From: Solanum dulcamara
Taxonomy: Eukaryota > Streptophyta > Magnoliopsida > Solanales > Solanaceae
Reading direction: 5' to 3'
DNA length: 64,000 nt
Assembly (NCBI RefSeq): GCF_947179165.1
Contig: NC_077246.1
Coordinates: 72,978,421-73,042,420, forward strand
Made by a program: the position numbers and the translations under genes. Under the pieces are notes generated by a model. That model saw only the letters and a program-made list of their open reading frames with translations. It was not told where the DNA came from and searched no databases. Each line of letters begins with the position of its first letter. Position 1 is the first letter of the stretch. Below are positions 1 to 13,500 of this stretch, in pieces.

Positions 1-330
1 TTTTTTTACTTTGAGAAGTCTGTTTAAAACCACTTTCAAGTTTTCGATCGAATTTAAAAGTATATGACAAATAATAATCATATTAAGAGGAATATATGTT
101 ATAAAGATGGCATTTCAAGAGGTAATTGAGTATTTTCTCTCTCAGGTACTACTAATATTTTCTCTCTTTTTTCCCTTCACAAAGGTGTATTTAGATTAGT
201 TTGGGCGCATTTCATGGAGCTCTCTGCCTAGTGACGGAGTCAGAATTATTACTGAAGGGTTCAAACTATGAAAAAGTAAGCTTGTGAAGAAGTCGAAGGC
301 GTTCAACATCTACGATATATATATATATAT

Positions 331-406
331 AAGGGCAGCCCGGTGCACTTAAGCTCCCGCTATGCGCAGGGTCCGGGGAAAGGCCCGACCACAAGGGTCT
401 GTTGTA
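331..406 (-). mobile_element. Au-type SINE, 3' end fragment
   Basis: Read on the minus strand this matches the 3' half of the better copy at 2093-2265: a block on the 'ccttgtggtcgggcc' theme, a 'cggaccctgcgcatagcggga' type stretch, then the 'agcttagtgcaccgggctgccctt' type end. The left edge abuts a (TA)n run. The tRNA-like head is missing. The Au name comes from family recognition and was not searched. Confidence 0.6.
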
Positions 407-427
407 AATAATTTTAACTATATCTAA

Positions 428-748
428 ATAGTATAATTTTTTATCGATTAACCTCCTTCAACTCTATTTGGCTCCACGCGTGTCTCTACCTCCCACCAAC
501 ATATGTATTAAGTAACTTTATCCAATTTATTTTATAAAGAGTATAATTTTGTGTGGATGAACTCCCTTTAATCTTACTTGGCTCAATCTCCGTCTCTACC
601 TCCCATCAATATATGTATCAAATAACTCAATTCATGTTTTTCGACAATAAATCCCATTTGACCCCATTTGGCTATATTCTTATCTTTATCTTCCACCAAC
701 ATATATATCAAGTAACTCTGTATTCTTCTTTCTTTTTACTTTATCGAG
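428..748. repeat. Decayed tandem repeat, about 105-bp unit, three copies
   Basis: Three successive copies share a 'tttggct' block, then 'tctctacctcccaccaa', then 'atatgtat(c/t)aa(g/a)taact'. They start near 430, 535 and 640. Divergence is high, and the third copy reads 'tatctttatcttccaccaac'. The function is unknown. An ORF that crosses the array is a by-product of the repeat. Confidence 0.6.
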
Positions 749-1568
749 TGGATGACTTGTCTAATGAATTGAAAATTGAGGCCAAGACTTTTCACCCTCA
801 TGGACCACACACTATAGTAACCTTTTTTTGTCTAATTTTGCTACCATCACATTCCTAGACCAAATGCCAAGTCTTCTATTGCTTTTTCTTTTTTCCTTTT
901 TCAATTGGTGTTCAGTGCTAACATTAGAGCCTTTATTAAATTTGGATTGGTCATAGGACTTATTTTGGGATGATGTTTTCAACATGATTCTTGTCATATT
1001 TAGTATTTGAATTCGAGATCTTTAGTTAAGCGAGAATCAGTTCCACCACTGCACCACAATTTATGTTGGTAATAAATTTTCTATTACTTAAAAAGACGAG
1101 CACCTTGACGTCTAGTAGTCAATAAAGTAAATTGAATACCATAAAATCTCAAGTTGAAATTCGACAAATACAAAAATATTTGGCAGATTTTTCTATCTGT
1201 TTTAGATGCAATTAGTTGTTGTCGATGGGAGGTGAACCGTTAAATTAGATTAGATAATAAATAAATAAATAAATAAAGATTGACTAGGCATGGACCCTTG
1301 TCAATTTCCCTCCTTGAGGACATTATTCAACATTTGTAGGCTGAGTTTGCACACATATAACATGCAAGACTAAACAAGTCTCACTCTAGCAAGATTACGA
1401 AAATTTGTCTATAGTTGCAGATTTTATTAATCAAAGTTGAAATTTTGAAGTACCCTTTATCTCTTTTGCTGTATTTAAGTGATTCTTGAAATACCCATTT
1501 GGGGTTTTGGACTTGAATCGTGTTTTTTGAGCTATTGGGATTTGGGGTTTGTTTAATTTTGCGAGAAA

Positions 1569-4500
1569 ATGACTGTGGGTGCAGTAGATGAACTTGTAGA
1601 GATCTTTAAGGCTCGTTCAGATAAGAGGGACTATAGAAGAATAGTTCTTCAAAACTCTCTGGAAGTTCTACTCATCAGTGATCCTGAAACAGACAAGGTG
1701 AGGTGTTTTTGTGAACTTTTTTTTTTTAATTTTAAATTTGCAGAAAGGGTTTGAGAAATTATATGAATTTATTGAGTTGGGTTGTTGTATAAATGTATTT
1801 TGTTATGTTGTTGGATCAGTGTGCTGCTTCTATGGATGTGCCTGTGGGGTATTACAATGATCCTAAGGGTCTTGAAGGCCTTGCTCATTTTCTTGGTAAG
1901 TAAGTTAGTGCATTGACTCTAGGTCTTGAAGCAAGGACAATGCTTCTTTTTGTTTTTATTTTTGTTGTTTTATGATTGTGGCGTCCGGACGAGCTTGCGC
2001 ACAATCATATACCTGTTACTTCCCACCAACACAGGTATCAGTTAACACTGCCCGCCAAGGCTTAAGTAGATGAGGAGTAATCACCTAGTGTTTTTCTTGG
2101 CGTAGTTGGTAAAGTTGCTTCCATATGATCAGGAGGTCATGATTCAAGATGGGACACAACCTCTTGCAGAAATGCAGGGTAAGGCTGTGTACAATAGACC
2201 CTTGTGGTCCGGCCCTTCCCGTACCCTGCATGAGCTTAGTGCACCGGGCTCCCTTTTAAAGAAAAATTGCTACTGTTTCTTTTCTCCAATATTTTCACTA
2301 TTGTATCTACTGTATTTCCTTTCCTACTGATTTTGATATGCTTTATTTGAGCTGAGGTATATCGGAAACAACCTCTCTACCTTCACAAGGTAGGGGTAAG
2401 GTTGCATACACACCACCCTCTCCAGACCCCACCTGTGTGATTACAATGGGTATATTGTTGTTTATTTATTATCAAATATGAATGAGTTGAACTTAGAATT
2501 TTGATCAAAATATACTTTAGTTTCCTGTAGCTCTGGTTCTATGCACCAGTATTCTGCCAACCTGGAAGGTGGTGGTTTCTTGGAGGGGTGGGAATTTTAA
2601 CTTCTCTTAATGTGCAGCTGATGTGTTTTTGGTTAATTTTCACGATCTTATTTCTTTAGTTTTTGTGAGTTAATTTCACCATTTGCAAGGTATTCCATTC
2701 TACTGTTTGCTACTTCAGTTTCACTTTCTTCCTTGAGGCAAAAGTGTACACTGATTCATAATGTGTTAAACTGCAGAACATATGCTGTTTTATGCAAGTG
2801 AGAAGTATCCTGTGGAGAATAGTTACTCAAAGTACATCACCCAGGTATCTTCTTTTATCTTATTAGAAATTATGATTTACTTTTTCCTACTCATGTAAAA
2901 TAGTTTGTCCCTTCTTCCTACTGCTTATCCTTGCAGTCTATCTTCTCTTCAGTACTGTTGAGAGCTGATTGTTGTTTATGTTTTTATTTTTTTAAGTTGG
3001 GATACAACTTGATCGTTTTCAGGGGTTCTTTTATTGAACCTTAATGGTGATACATGTTGGTAGTTTAACTATTTGCATATGCTTCAGTCGTTAATTTGCT
3101 AATTCAAGGTGACTTCCCCACCCCGAAATTTGAGGGGAAGGTTAGAATGTGTTGAATAGTCATCACCAACTTAATATCCAAGACTTGTCGAAGAAGAATC
3201 TAAAATATTCAAGAGTTATAAAGAAATTAAGGAAAATCTCTAGAATGAGTGTTCTAGAGTGAAAAGTCTAGAAATATTCTAGAAAGAGTAGTTATAGAAG
3301 TAAGTAGTTGGAGGAACCATTTAGAATAGAGTAGTAAATACCTTCAGTTAGATTCTTGAATCACCACCTAAAAATAGAGGTGGTTCATTTGAGATGTGTG
3401 TGTGCTCAAGTAAAGAATGAGTGCTCAAGCAAATAAGCGAGCAAGAAGTGAGTGATCGAGAGAAAAATAAGAGAGAACAACAGAGAGAGTTGCTAGAGTG
3501 TGAGTGAAAGAAAAATTGAGTGTAAGAATTATAAGATCGAAGCGGATCTTTACCTTGCAATAATAACATTCAAGTTGTGAGCAAATAATTGTGCACAATA
3601 ATTCTCAACAGAATGTTAGTATGAAATATTGTCTCGCATCTGAAGGAAGTATTGTGTGTATTCTATAAACTATGTACAGGAGTTTGTGGTGTAAGTCACT
3701 TCACCTTGCCTTGTCAAAAAATAAATAAATTGTGGCAAAGTCACTGGTCTAATGCATTGCTGCAATCTATTCTCTTATTTTTCAAATAGCAGCAGGGCCC
3801 CCAATAAGTGAAGAGATTGGGAGAATGCATAGACAACTATGCGGGCTAGGAGGTTATAGATAATTTATACAATACACATAATAGTTTCATAAGATGTGGA
3901 ACAATATATATAATCTAACATTCCAACATCAAGTAAACAACTCCACCCTAGCACCAAATTAGTTATGATCGGCCTTATGACTCATCTACATTATTCCTCT
4001 CTGTTCAGATATACTGCATTCCTATACAGTGTTTTGGAAGACGAGAGGTGACAAAATGCGATGAGGGCCTGTTTCACTGAGGCGAGAAGAGATGTGCTCA
4101 CTTTTTTGAAGTGAAGTGCCAATTAATACAAAAAAGTAAATATTTAATTTGCATATATAAATAACCAAAAACTCAATAGCAATGAAATATTAGGCAAAAC
4201 TAATTAAGTTATTATGCAACTAAAACTGGAAAGAAAGCTAAAAGAAAAAAAATTGAGAAAAAAATGCAGAAAAAGAGGATAAAATCATAAAACAGAGGAT
4301 GAAAGAAGAAAGAAGTTGACTGAAAGAAGCTACCGGAAAACAGAGGAGAAAGAAAGAAAGAAGTACCTGAACTCTAGCTTCGGCTTGCCTCGTATGAACG
4401 GAAAATAGAGGTTGCTGCCAGAAAACAGAGAAAGAAGGAGAGAGAGGTCGCGTAGGGGTAGTCTGACTCTAACCGAAAAACCCTAGCTCTAAAATTGTAA

Positions 4501-7500
4501 TTAATAGTGAAGCTTCGCCTTGCCTCACCTAGCCGCCGCGTCTCTCGGCGCTTTTCAGATTGCTTCTCACCTCAGAGGAAAAAGGCGATGTTTGTCTACT
4601 TCACCTCACCTCACGCTTAAGCGCTGAGTCGAGCGCCTTTCACAACACTGTTCCAATACTAAATAGTTTTCCTTATTCTAACAAATCATAAGGCATGTAA
4701 TCTTCTGCATGTACATAATAAACCATTGCCCCAACCTAATTCGGGATGCTACTTCATTTTCCTAGTAGCAATGATACAATCATAATTCATATCACTAGCC
4801 AGGTAATCAATTCAAAGTCCTACTATAAGCGATTGAATTAAAATCTCTAAGATTTTGGCAAAGATCCAATCAAATCAATATTAACTTGCTTCTAGATTAA
4901 GTTTTATGATAGAGTTAATAGTTATAAGCCCCCTTAAACATGCACACTTAAACTATGAGAAGTCTTAATTACCCCCTCAAACATAGATTTTTGGAACTAT
5001 TTACCCTCTAAACTATGAGAAATCTTAATTACCTCTCAAACATGAATTTTTGGAACTATTTACCCCTAAAATGTCACAAGGCATACTTTGTCCAATTTAT
5101 ATGACTCACTTTCCAGTTTAGATAATTCCTAAAGAAATGACATTCTATATTTAGTAAAAATTTAATTTTCGTTCCTATTTATATAATGTAGTATTTAGTA
5201 AAAATTTAATTTTCGTTCGTATTTATACAATGTAGTTTGACTTGAAATGAAGTTTAAGAAAGATGCGGTCTAAAATAAGTCATAAATATTTGTGTGGCAA
5301 TAATTATTTCATTAGGGGTAAAAAGAAAATTTTAAAGTTAAATTTTTACTAAATATAAAAATGTGTCATTTCTTTTGGGATTGACTAAAAAAGAAAGAGA
5401 GTCATATAAATTGAAATAGAGTAATTTTTTTAATCATGTGGCATATTAGGGGGCAAAAATAATTTCAAAAAATCATATTTGAGAGGGTAACTATGACTTC
5501 TCATAGTTTGGGGGGGGGGGTAAATAGTTCCAAGAATTCATGTTTGAGGGGTTAATTAAGATTTTTCATAGTTTAGGTGTGCATTTAACAAAGTGTGTCA
5601 AGTTGAAGGGGGCTTTTAACTATTAACTCTTTATGATATACTATGTTATTTACGAATGACGTAATTTTGATTGATGAGACTCACAACAGAGTTAACGCTA
5701 AGAGGTTTGGAGACAAACGCTTGAGCAAGACTGAACACTTGGAGTGCAAGTTCGGTGATGTGACACATGAGGCTGATGTGGAAGTGAGGGATTGATACAC
5801 ATGTCATCCAAAAGAGAGGTTGTTTTAAGTGTCTTGGCTCGATTATCTAGGGAAATGGATAGATTAACGAGGATATCACTCACCGTATTGTTGCAGGGTG
5901 GATGAAATAAAGACTCGCATCTAGAGTCTTGTGCGATAAGAAGGTGCCACCTAGACTTAGAGGCAAGTTCTCCAGAATGGTAGTTAGACCAACTATGTTA
6001 TATGGTGCGGAGTGTTGGTCAGTAAAGAACTCTCACATTTAGAAGATGAAAGTGGCGGAGATGCTAATGTTGCGATAAATGTGTGGGTATACTAGGAGGG
6101 ATAAAATTAAAAATGAGGATATCCGAGACAAGTTGGGGGTGACTTTAGTGGAATACAAGATGCGGGAAGCGATGTTGAGATAGTCTGGGTATGTGATGAA
6201 GAGATGCACAGATTTTCTAGTGCAGAGGTGTGAGAGGTTGGTTATGGATGGATTCAAGAGAGGTAGTGGTAGACCAAAGAAGTACCAGTGACAAGTGATC
6301 AGACAAGATATGACAGTTGCAACTTACCAATGACATGACCTTAGATAGGAAGGTGTGGAGGACACGAATAAAGGTAGAAGGTTAGTAGGTAGGAGTACGT
6401 CCATACTAGTAGGTAAGAGTGCTTTGTCTTGTTTCCCTTGCTAGTAGTCGTAGGACTACTCTTGTAGTTTTTTGTTCTTCGATTTCTGTGACTATCTATT
6501 ATTTTGTGTAGATTGTTTGTATTATTATTTTGTTCCTATCTGTTTGTTACTATCTATTATCTATTGTACTTTCATTATGTCTTTTCCTAGACTGTTTTTG
6601 CCTTGAGCTGGGGTCTATTAGAACAACCTCTCTACCTCACCTCTTAGGTAGAGGTAAGGTCTGCGTACACTCTGCTCTCCCTAGACCCCACTGTGTGGGA
6701 TTATGCTGGGTATGTTGTTGTTGATATTCTGGGTTACCTATAAAAAAGTATTATGATAATGGGTAAAGATCATATAGGACATCAGCAATGGGGTACCAAT
6801 TGACATCAAATGCATGTTGTATGCAACAATGTTTTACTTCTCCTCTTTTGTTAATAGAGCACACAGTTTGTTGAGCATGTAAAATTTATTATAATTATGG
6901 TGGTAGAAGAAGAAATTATTAAATAATTGTTGGAGTGTATATGCCGATGTACCAACTTGGTACTGTTTATAATAAAACTTTACCTATAAAAGAAATTAAA
7001 TAATTGTTGGAGTTTGTATGGTTTGATTTGGAATATGTCGTACAATGATTTATATCAGAATCATTTAATGCAGTTGAGCTTTTGAAATCTACGAGGAGTG
7101 TTTCAATAAATTTGAATACGTATAGTCTGCATGTACATACGTATACAACAACAACAAAAACATACCAATGAAATTCCACAAGTGGAGTCTAGGGAGGGTA
7201 TGATGTACGCAGACCTTATCACTACCTCATGGAGATAGACATGTTGTTTTCGAAAGACCCTCGGCTCAAAAGTCATAGTCCCAAGTAAGAGAGAGAAAAA
7301 ATATATATAGCATAATGACAAAAAATCAAAAGACGATGCAAATTTTATAAGACAAGAACAATAACGATAGCAAAGTAATGTGATAATCGATGACAATACC
7401 AACACAACTATAAAGGCACGCCTAGACCTACGACCACCCTAACCCGACACACAACAAGACACCATTCTATCCCTACTAGCCTTCTACCCTAATCTACGAC

Positions 7501-10500
7501 CTCCACTCCTTTCTATCTAAGGTCATGTCCTCGGTGATATGGAGTAGCGCCATATCTTGTCTAATCACGTCTCCCCAATACTTTTTCGATCTATCCCTAA
7601 CTCTTCGCATAACCCCCAAATCCAACCGCTCACACCTCCTAACTAGGGCGTCGACACCCTTCATTTGCACATGCTCAAACCATCTCAATCTCGCTTCTCT
7701 CATTTTGTCTGCCACAGAGGCCACGCCCACATCCTCCCGAATAACCTCATTCCTAATCTTATCATTCCTAGTGTGTGCACACATCCATTTCAGCATCCTC
7801 ATCTCCACAACATGCATCTTCTGAACATGAGAGTTCTTTACTGGCCAGCACTCCACTCCATATAACAACGCCGATCTAACCACTATCTTGTAAAATTTAC
7901 TTTTAAGTTTAGGTGGTACTTTCTTATCACACAGAACTCTAGAGGCTAGCCTTCATTTCATCCACGATGCTCCAATGCGATGCGTGACATCATCATCGAT
8001 GTCCCCACTACTCTGGATGATGGATCCAAGATATTTAAAGTTTTTTGTCTTGGGGATAGGTTGAGTGGCAAGCCTCACTTCCATGCCCTCTTCATCCATT
8101 GCAACACTAAATTTGCTCTCCAAGTATTTTGTTTTGATCCTACTCAATCTAAACCCTTTGGACTCTAGAGTTTGTCTCCAATCCTCCAACCTATCATTAA
8201 CTCTATCCCGAGTCTCATCAATCAAAACTATGTCGTCCGCAAATAACATACACCATGGAACCTCCTCCTGAATAAACCGTGTCAGCTCATCCATCACCAA
8301 GGCAAAAAGAAAAGGACTCAGCACAAATTCCTGATGTAGTCCCATTTCAACAGGAAAATGCTCTGAGTCACCTCCCACCATCCTAATCCGAGTCTTAATA
8401 ATATACACCATCGGGACACCTTTAGCCTCCAAACACCTCTAGAGAACATCCCTCGGAACTTTGTCATAAACCATTTCAAGGTCAATGAACACCATATGGA
8501 GATCCCTTTTTCTTTCTATGAACACCACATGGAGATCCCTTTTTCTTTCTTTAAATTTCTCCACCAATCTCCGCATAAGATGGATTGCTTCAGTAGTCGA
8601 CCGCCCCGGCATGAATCCGAACTGATTCTCTGAGATTGACACTCCTCTCCTCACCCTCATCTCCACCACTCTCTCCCAAATCTTCATAGTGTGGCTTAGC
8701 TATTTGATACCCCTGTAATTATTACAGTTTTGGACATCATCCTTGTTCTTGTACAATGGAACCATAGTACTCCACCTCCATTCATCGGGCATCTTAACAG
8801 TCTTCAAAATAACATTAAACAACTAGGTCAACCACTCCAAACCTGCCTTGTCAGTGCTCTTCCAAAAGTCCACCGGAATCTCATCGGGTCCGATCGCTCT
8901 CCCCCTCCCCATCCTGCTTATAGCACGTCTAACCTCCTCAACCCTAAAACACCTGCAGTACCCAAAGTCTCGAAGACTATGAGAGTACGCCAAATCACCC
9001 GATACTCTATGTACATACGTATGTGCTATAAAAAGATAAGAATTATTAAGTGTCTTATAGTTGGATGGACAGAGTAAGAAATATGCTTTTCATGTGATTT
9101 CTTTCTCTAATTTCAGTACAAGATCACTTTCTGGGGGGCCAGAACAAGACATAACTTATCTAGGAAAATATGTAATGATCTTTTACGATATTACTAGCTT
9201 TGGATTTAGTTCAATTGTATGGCCCGAATAAACAATTTTTAACTTTTAGCACTTACATTCTTTCATTAGATTCAATCAGAGGTTTGAATAAATTGGAGGA
9301 TGAATCAAATTGAATTTTGAGATATGCTGTCATGTACTCTTCTAGGTAGTTTGAGATTGAGGCTTAGTAGTAGCAGTAATTGATGTACTCTTCTATGTGG
9401 CTGTTTCCTTATTTAGCTTTAGAGACACGGTTATAACTCTTTTGTCTTGGTCCTGATTGTGTTTCATTCGGACTGTAAGTTGCTTCTAGTTATATCTCCA
9501 GTATTCAATAAAATGTCAGTTATATATATAATCTTCACTACGATGTCCTAGCTTAATTTGGATTTTAGGCCATTGTTAAGAGGAGGTTAGATATTGATGA
9601 ATTCCCTTTGTCCCATTTTACATTTTATATGACATTCTTTCTGTTTAGGTTGTCTTGGAAAAGATTAACAAATTGCTTCTGGAAAACTACGTTTTCTATT
9701 CTTTTTTAGTTTTACCCTCCTCGAACTAGTCCTTGTTTATATTTCAATGTTATTTGACAATTGTAAGTCTGTGAATGCCTAGCAATGAGGTAAAATAGTG
9801 GTTGTGATGCAAAAAATTGTTTGGACATTTAAAGAAGATGAACATGGGGTCTAAACATATGAGTTTTCTCTTAGAAATGAGGACATTCTTTGTCATAACT
9901 CAATAGGCCAAATAAATAGACGACTGCTAAAGTTGCCACCACTTTTCTTATAGACACCTCAATTGAGGTTGTTTCCTATTAGATACCCACCGTACGTGAA
10001 AATGTACCTTTTAGACCTTAAACAGATAATCAGTCAAAATTATAAAGTGCGTGTATTTCACATGTAAATGATGTGACAAATGAAACGAGACATGTGGCAC
10101 TTGAGCCCAAATAATTATAGGAACGAATTTTGAGCAAAAAGAAATTTATTTTCACACATTCCCCCCCTCCCCCAGTTCCATCTAACACCATCCAATAGAA
10201 CCACCATGGCCAATTAGATGTTACTGGTTTCTTTGTATTCAAGACAATGGGGGAGGGTGGAGGAAAATGGTGGAGCTTGGTGTTAAGAAGCTGTTTTTTC
10301 TTTCATTGTCAGTGGAAACAATTAACGAAGAATTCTTTGAAAAAAAGAAGAAGAAGAAAGAATAGCTACTAGTGCTTTTACATCTAAATTAATGAAGTTT
10401 TGTATGAATTTCCCTTGAGGTAACTGTCTTATTGAATTTAATTTCCTTCTCATTCTTGATTATTGATTCAGCACGGAGGTTCCACCAATGCTTTTACATC

Positions 10501-13500
10501 TTCTGAGCATACCAACTTTTACTTCGACATTAATGCAGATTGTTTTGAAGAAGCATTGGACAGGTATGGATTTAATTTATCCTAATTATCTTTGAAAGAG
10601 TATCTATGAAATGCCTTATGGTGTTTCATTATATATAGATTTGCGCAGTTTTTTGTCAAACCGTTGATGTCACCTGATGCTACAACAAGGGAAATAAAAG
10701 CTGTTGATTCTGGTTAGGCTTCATAATTTATGCATGTTGGTGCATTCAGTCCTGTAAATATTAACAACTGCTGATTGCTCTTTCTTGTCTTGTGCCTGTG
10801 GCAACTTGCTGAGTCATTTCAGAGAACCAAAACAACCTATTATCTGATGGTCACAGAGTGTACCAGGTATTTATATGGACTCATAAGCCAGCTTTAGGCT
10901 TCCTTTGGTACTTGTGATGATTCCTTGATGAAAGAGATAAATGAAGTTGAACTGTATGATCTCATCAGTTCAAAGATTAAACTATTAGAGAGGGGATATT
11001 ATTATTAATTTAGTTTAGGTCTTGGCACACCCCTTTGTATATGAGCATAATTCTATCATTAGGGACAAGAAATATTCTTCTAGAGTATGGCGGTTTGACT
11101 TGAGTGCAGGACCTCTTGCCTACTCGGATACCATATTGAATTGTGTGATCACATGTCTAACAACTTAAGTTATTAGTGAGGAACCTTTTTATTTATTTAC
11201 TTTAGGTCTGCAACAATGTATAGGATTACCTGGTCCTTTGTTCTCGATAAGGATACACTGTATTGTTCTAAGATCTTTTGATTTCTGAACTTGTTCCATG
11301 TTATGACTGTTTCTCTCTCTTATCCTGTGGATCTTGAGAATGTACATTTGTTACATACCTGTTAGAGCCGTGTTGTTTTCACTTCCAATTATTTTTTTTA
11401 AAGATCTTTTGGAGTAAAGAACACCCTTCTTCATTTTGCATTACTTTCTGTGCAGCTTCAGAAACATCTGAGCTCTAAAGATCATCCATACCACAAATTT
11501 GGCACAGGTTTGTTATTTAATGTGCAATGTCTTCCATTTGATTGACTACATGGCTTGCAATCTAATTTTGGCTTACCTTAAATCCCTGTTTAGTTAACCT
11601 GTCCAGTGTCTAATGCTGCACCTTTAGCTGATTTGTCCTTTTCAGAACATCAATGCTGTAAAAATATATGTAAATGCAGTATCTTTAGGTTTCGGATAAG
11701 CCTTAGTCTTGGACTAAGTTTACTTAAACACATCTTTTGGATAAATAATTTTATAGACAAAAAGGGGTCTTACTCTTTCAACACTAGTAGACCCTCTACC
11801 TCTTATTCCCCTGCTTTACTATACTATAAGATACAACATTATGGGGATTGTGTGATTTCATTATCTCCCCACATAACTAAAAGGCACTATACTTTTGGGT
11901 ATGGTTTAGAGTTTACAGTTCCATCTTAGTGCGATCTTTTGTGAATAAATTTTCTATCTTATTCATAAAAATAAAAGTTCAGTTGAAATATTTCACTCCT
12001 TTGTTTCAGTTAATTCATTATTTTGGTTATCAAAAAGAAAAATTCACTACTTCATCGCCTATTTTGCTATCGTCGATATTGAAACTACTTGCCTGGCCAA
12101 TCAAACAAGCATTAAGAACTCCCCATGTTCTCTATTTCTTTTCTGGAACTGAGAGCACCACTACATTTCCTTCTTCTTTGCTGCGTACTCTCAGTAACAT
12201 TGATAATTTTGCCACCTATCTGTAAATCGTATTATCCAGTATTATCTTTTGGGTTTTAGTGGCTTTGCCATTGCTTTCGTGATATTACTTTTCTGTATTG
12301 GAGAGAACAGGAAGTTACTCTTATCTCTGTTGCACATTGTTTCTTTGACATTTATAAACATTTGACTCTTGCACAGGCAATTGGGATACCCTGGAGGTGC
12401 AGCCAAAAGCAAGAGGGTTGAATACAAGGGAGGAGCTTCTCAAATTTTATAAAGAAAATTATTCAGCCAACTTAATGCATTTGGTTGTTTACGCAAAAGG
12501 TAGCCGGTGGATTTCTCTTTTTTTCCCTATAAATTATTATTGTGGAATATCATCTATTCTAATTTTCTCTTTTAAAACAATCAGATTGCCTTGATAAAGC
12601 TCAGACACTGGTACAGAGCATATTCCAAGAAGTTCCAAATACCAATAGAAGTTACTCCCCTGTTACTGATCAGCCATGCAAATCAGAACATCTTCAGGTG
12701 CTCAAATAGGTGTAGGGGTCATAAATTTGACACAAAATGTTCAAAAATATAAGGGCTATGTTCTAGTGGATCTCTTTTCTCTTGCCCTTTTTGTGTTGGC
12801 TGGATTGAAAGTTTCTTTTATTTTTTAATGGTACAAAGATTAGGGGCAAGACAAGGAAGGGAGAAAGTGTTTATGATATGGGGTCACTCGAACTTACGAT
12901 TGATAGTTTTTACTGTGCTTATGATTTATCAGATAGATTTTGGAATTGTGAGAAATGAATGGTTTTTCTTATACAGCATTTGATTTTATCTGCATCCTAC
13001 CTTCAGAGAAGAGATCTAAACTTCTTGTTGTTTCCTACCACCACTTATCATCTTTCGAGATCTAGCTTAATTGGCTTTGGTGGACAATGCATGAAAGAAA
13101 CTGTGAGACCTTTCCTTGTGCCCATGTACTTGTGATGCAATAAGATGTCACCTAAGCTTAACAAATCACTCAATTGTCATAGTATATACTCGTCGCTGAA
13201 TTGACATATCAGGTATATTCTTACGTTTTGGAATAGAAGCTCCTGCTGGATTATTCCAAGACCTGCTACTCCTTAATCTCAAGGAGAAGTCTTATTGGTG
13301 AAGCATGAACTATGTCAAATTTTCTAGGAGTGGGTTGAAACTTCCTATTTTTATTTTTCATTTTGGGTTAGGGGTGTCAGAAATGCACTAATAATCTACA
13401 TTCTTCTCTTCTATTGCATTCTCTTCATTATTACAAAGACATTGTTGTCCTATGCATATGATTCTTTACTCTTTGTTACATAGATTCTAGTCAGAGCCGT

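Larger units (their letters stand above)
1..1568. other. Upstream region of the IDE-like gene, no gene seen
   Basis: I see no coding region here. The stretch holds a (TA)n run at about 317-330, a reversed SINE tail and a decayed three-unit tandem repeat, both listed separately, and a short (aaat)n run near 1255-1275. The last 100 bases before 1569 should contain the 5' untranslated region of the IDE-like gene. I could not place a convincing TATA box. Confidence 0.5.

Noticed and set aside
553..858. A 101-residue open frame upstream of the IDE-like gene
   Set aside because: It is the translation of the decayed tandem repeat at 428-748 and has no similarity to a protein family that I can see.
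9900..10140. A possible complete Mutator-type miniature element in IDE intron 3
   Set aside because: The wording resembles known nightshade elements, but I could not find matching inverted ends or a target duplication.
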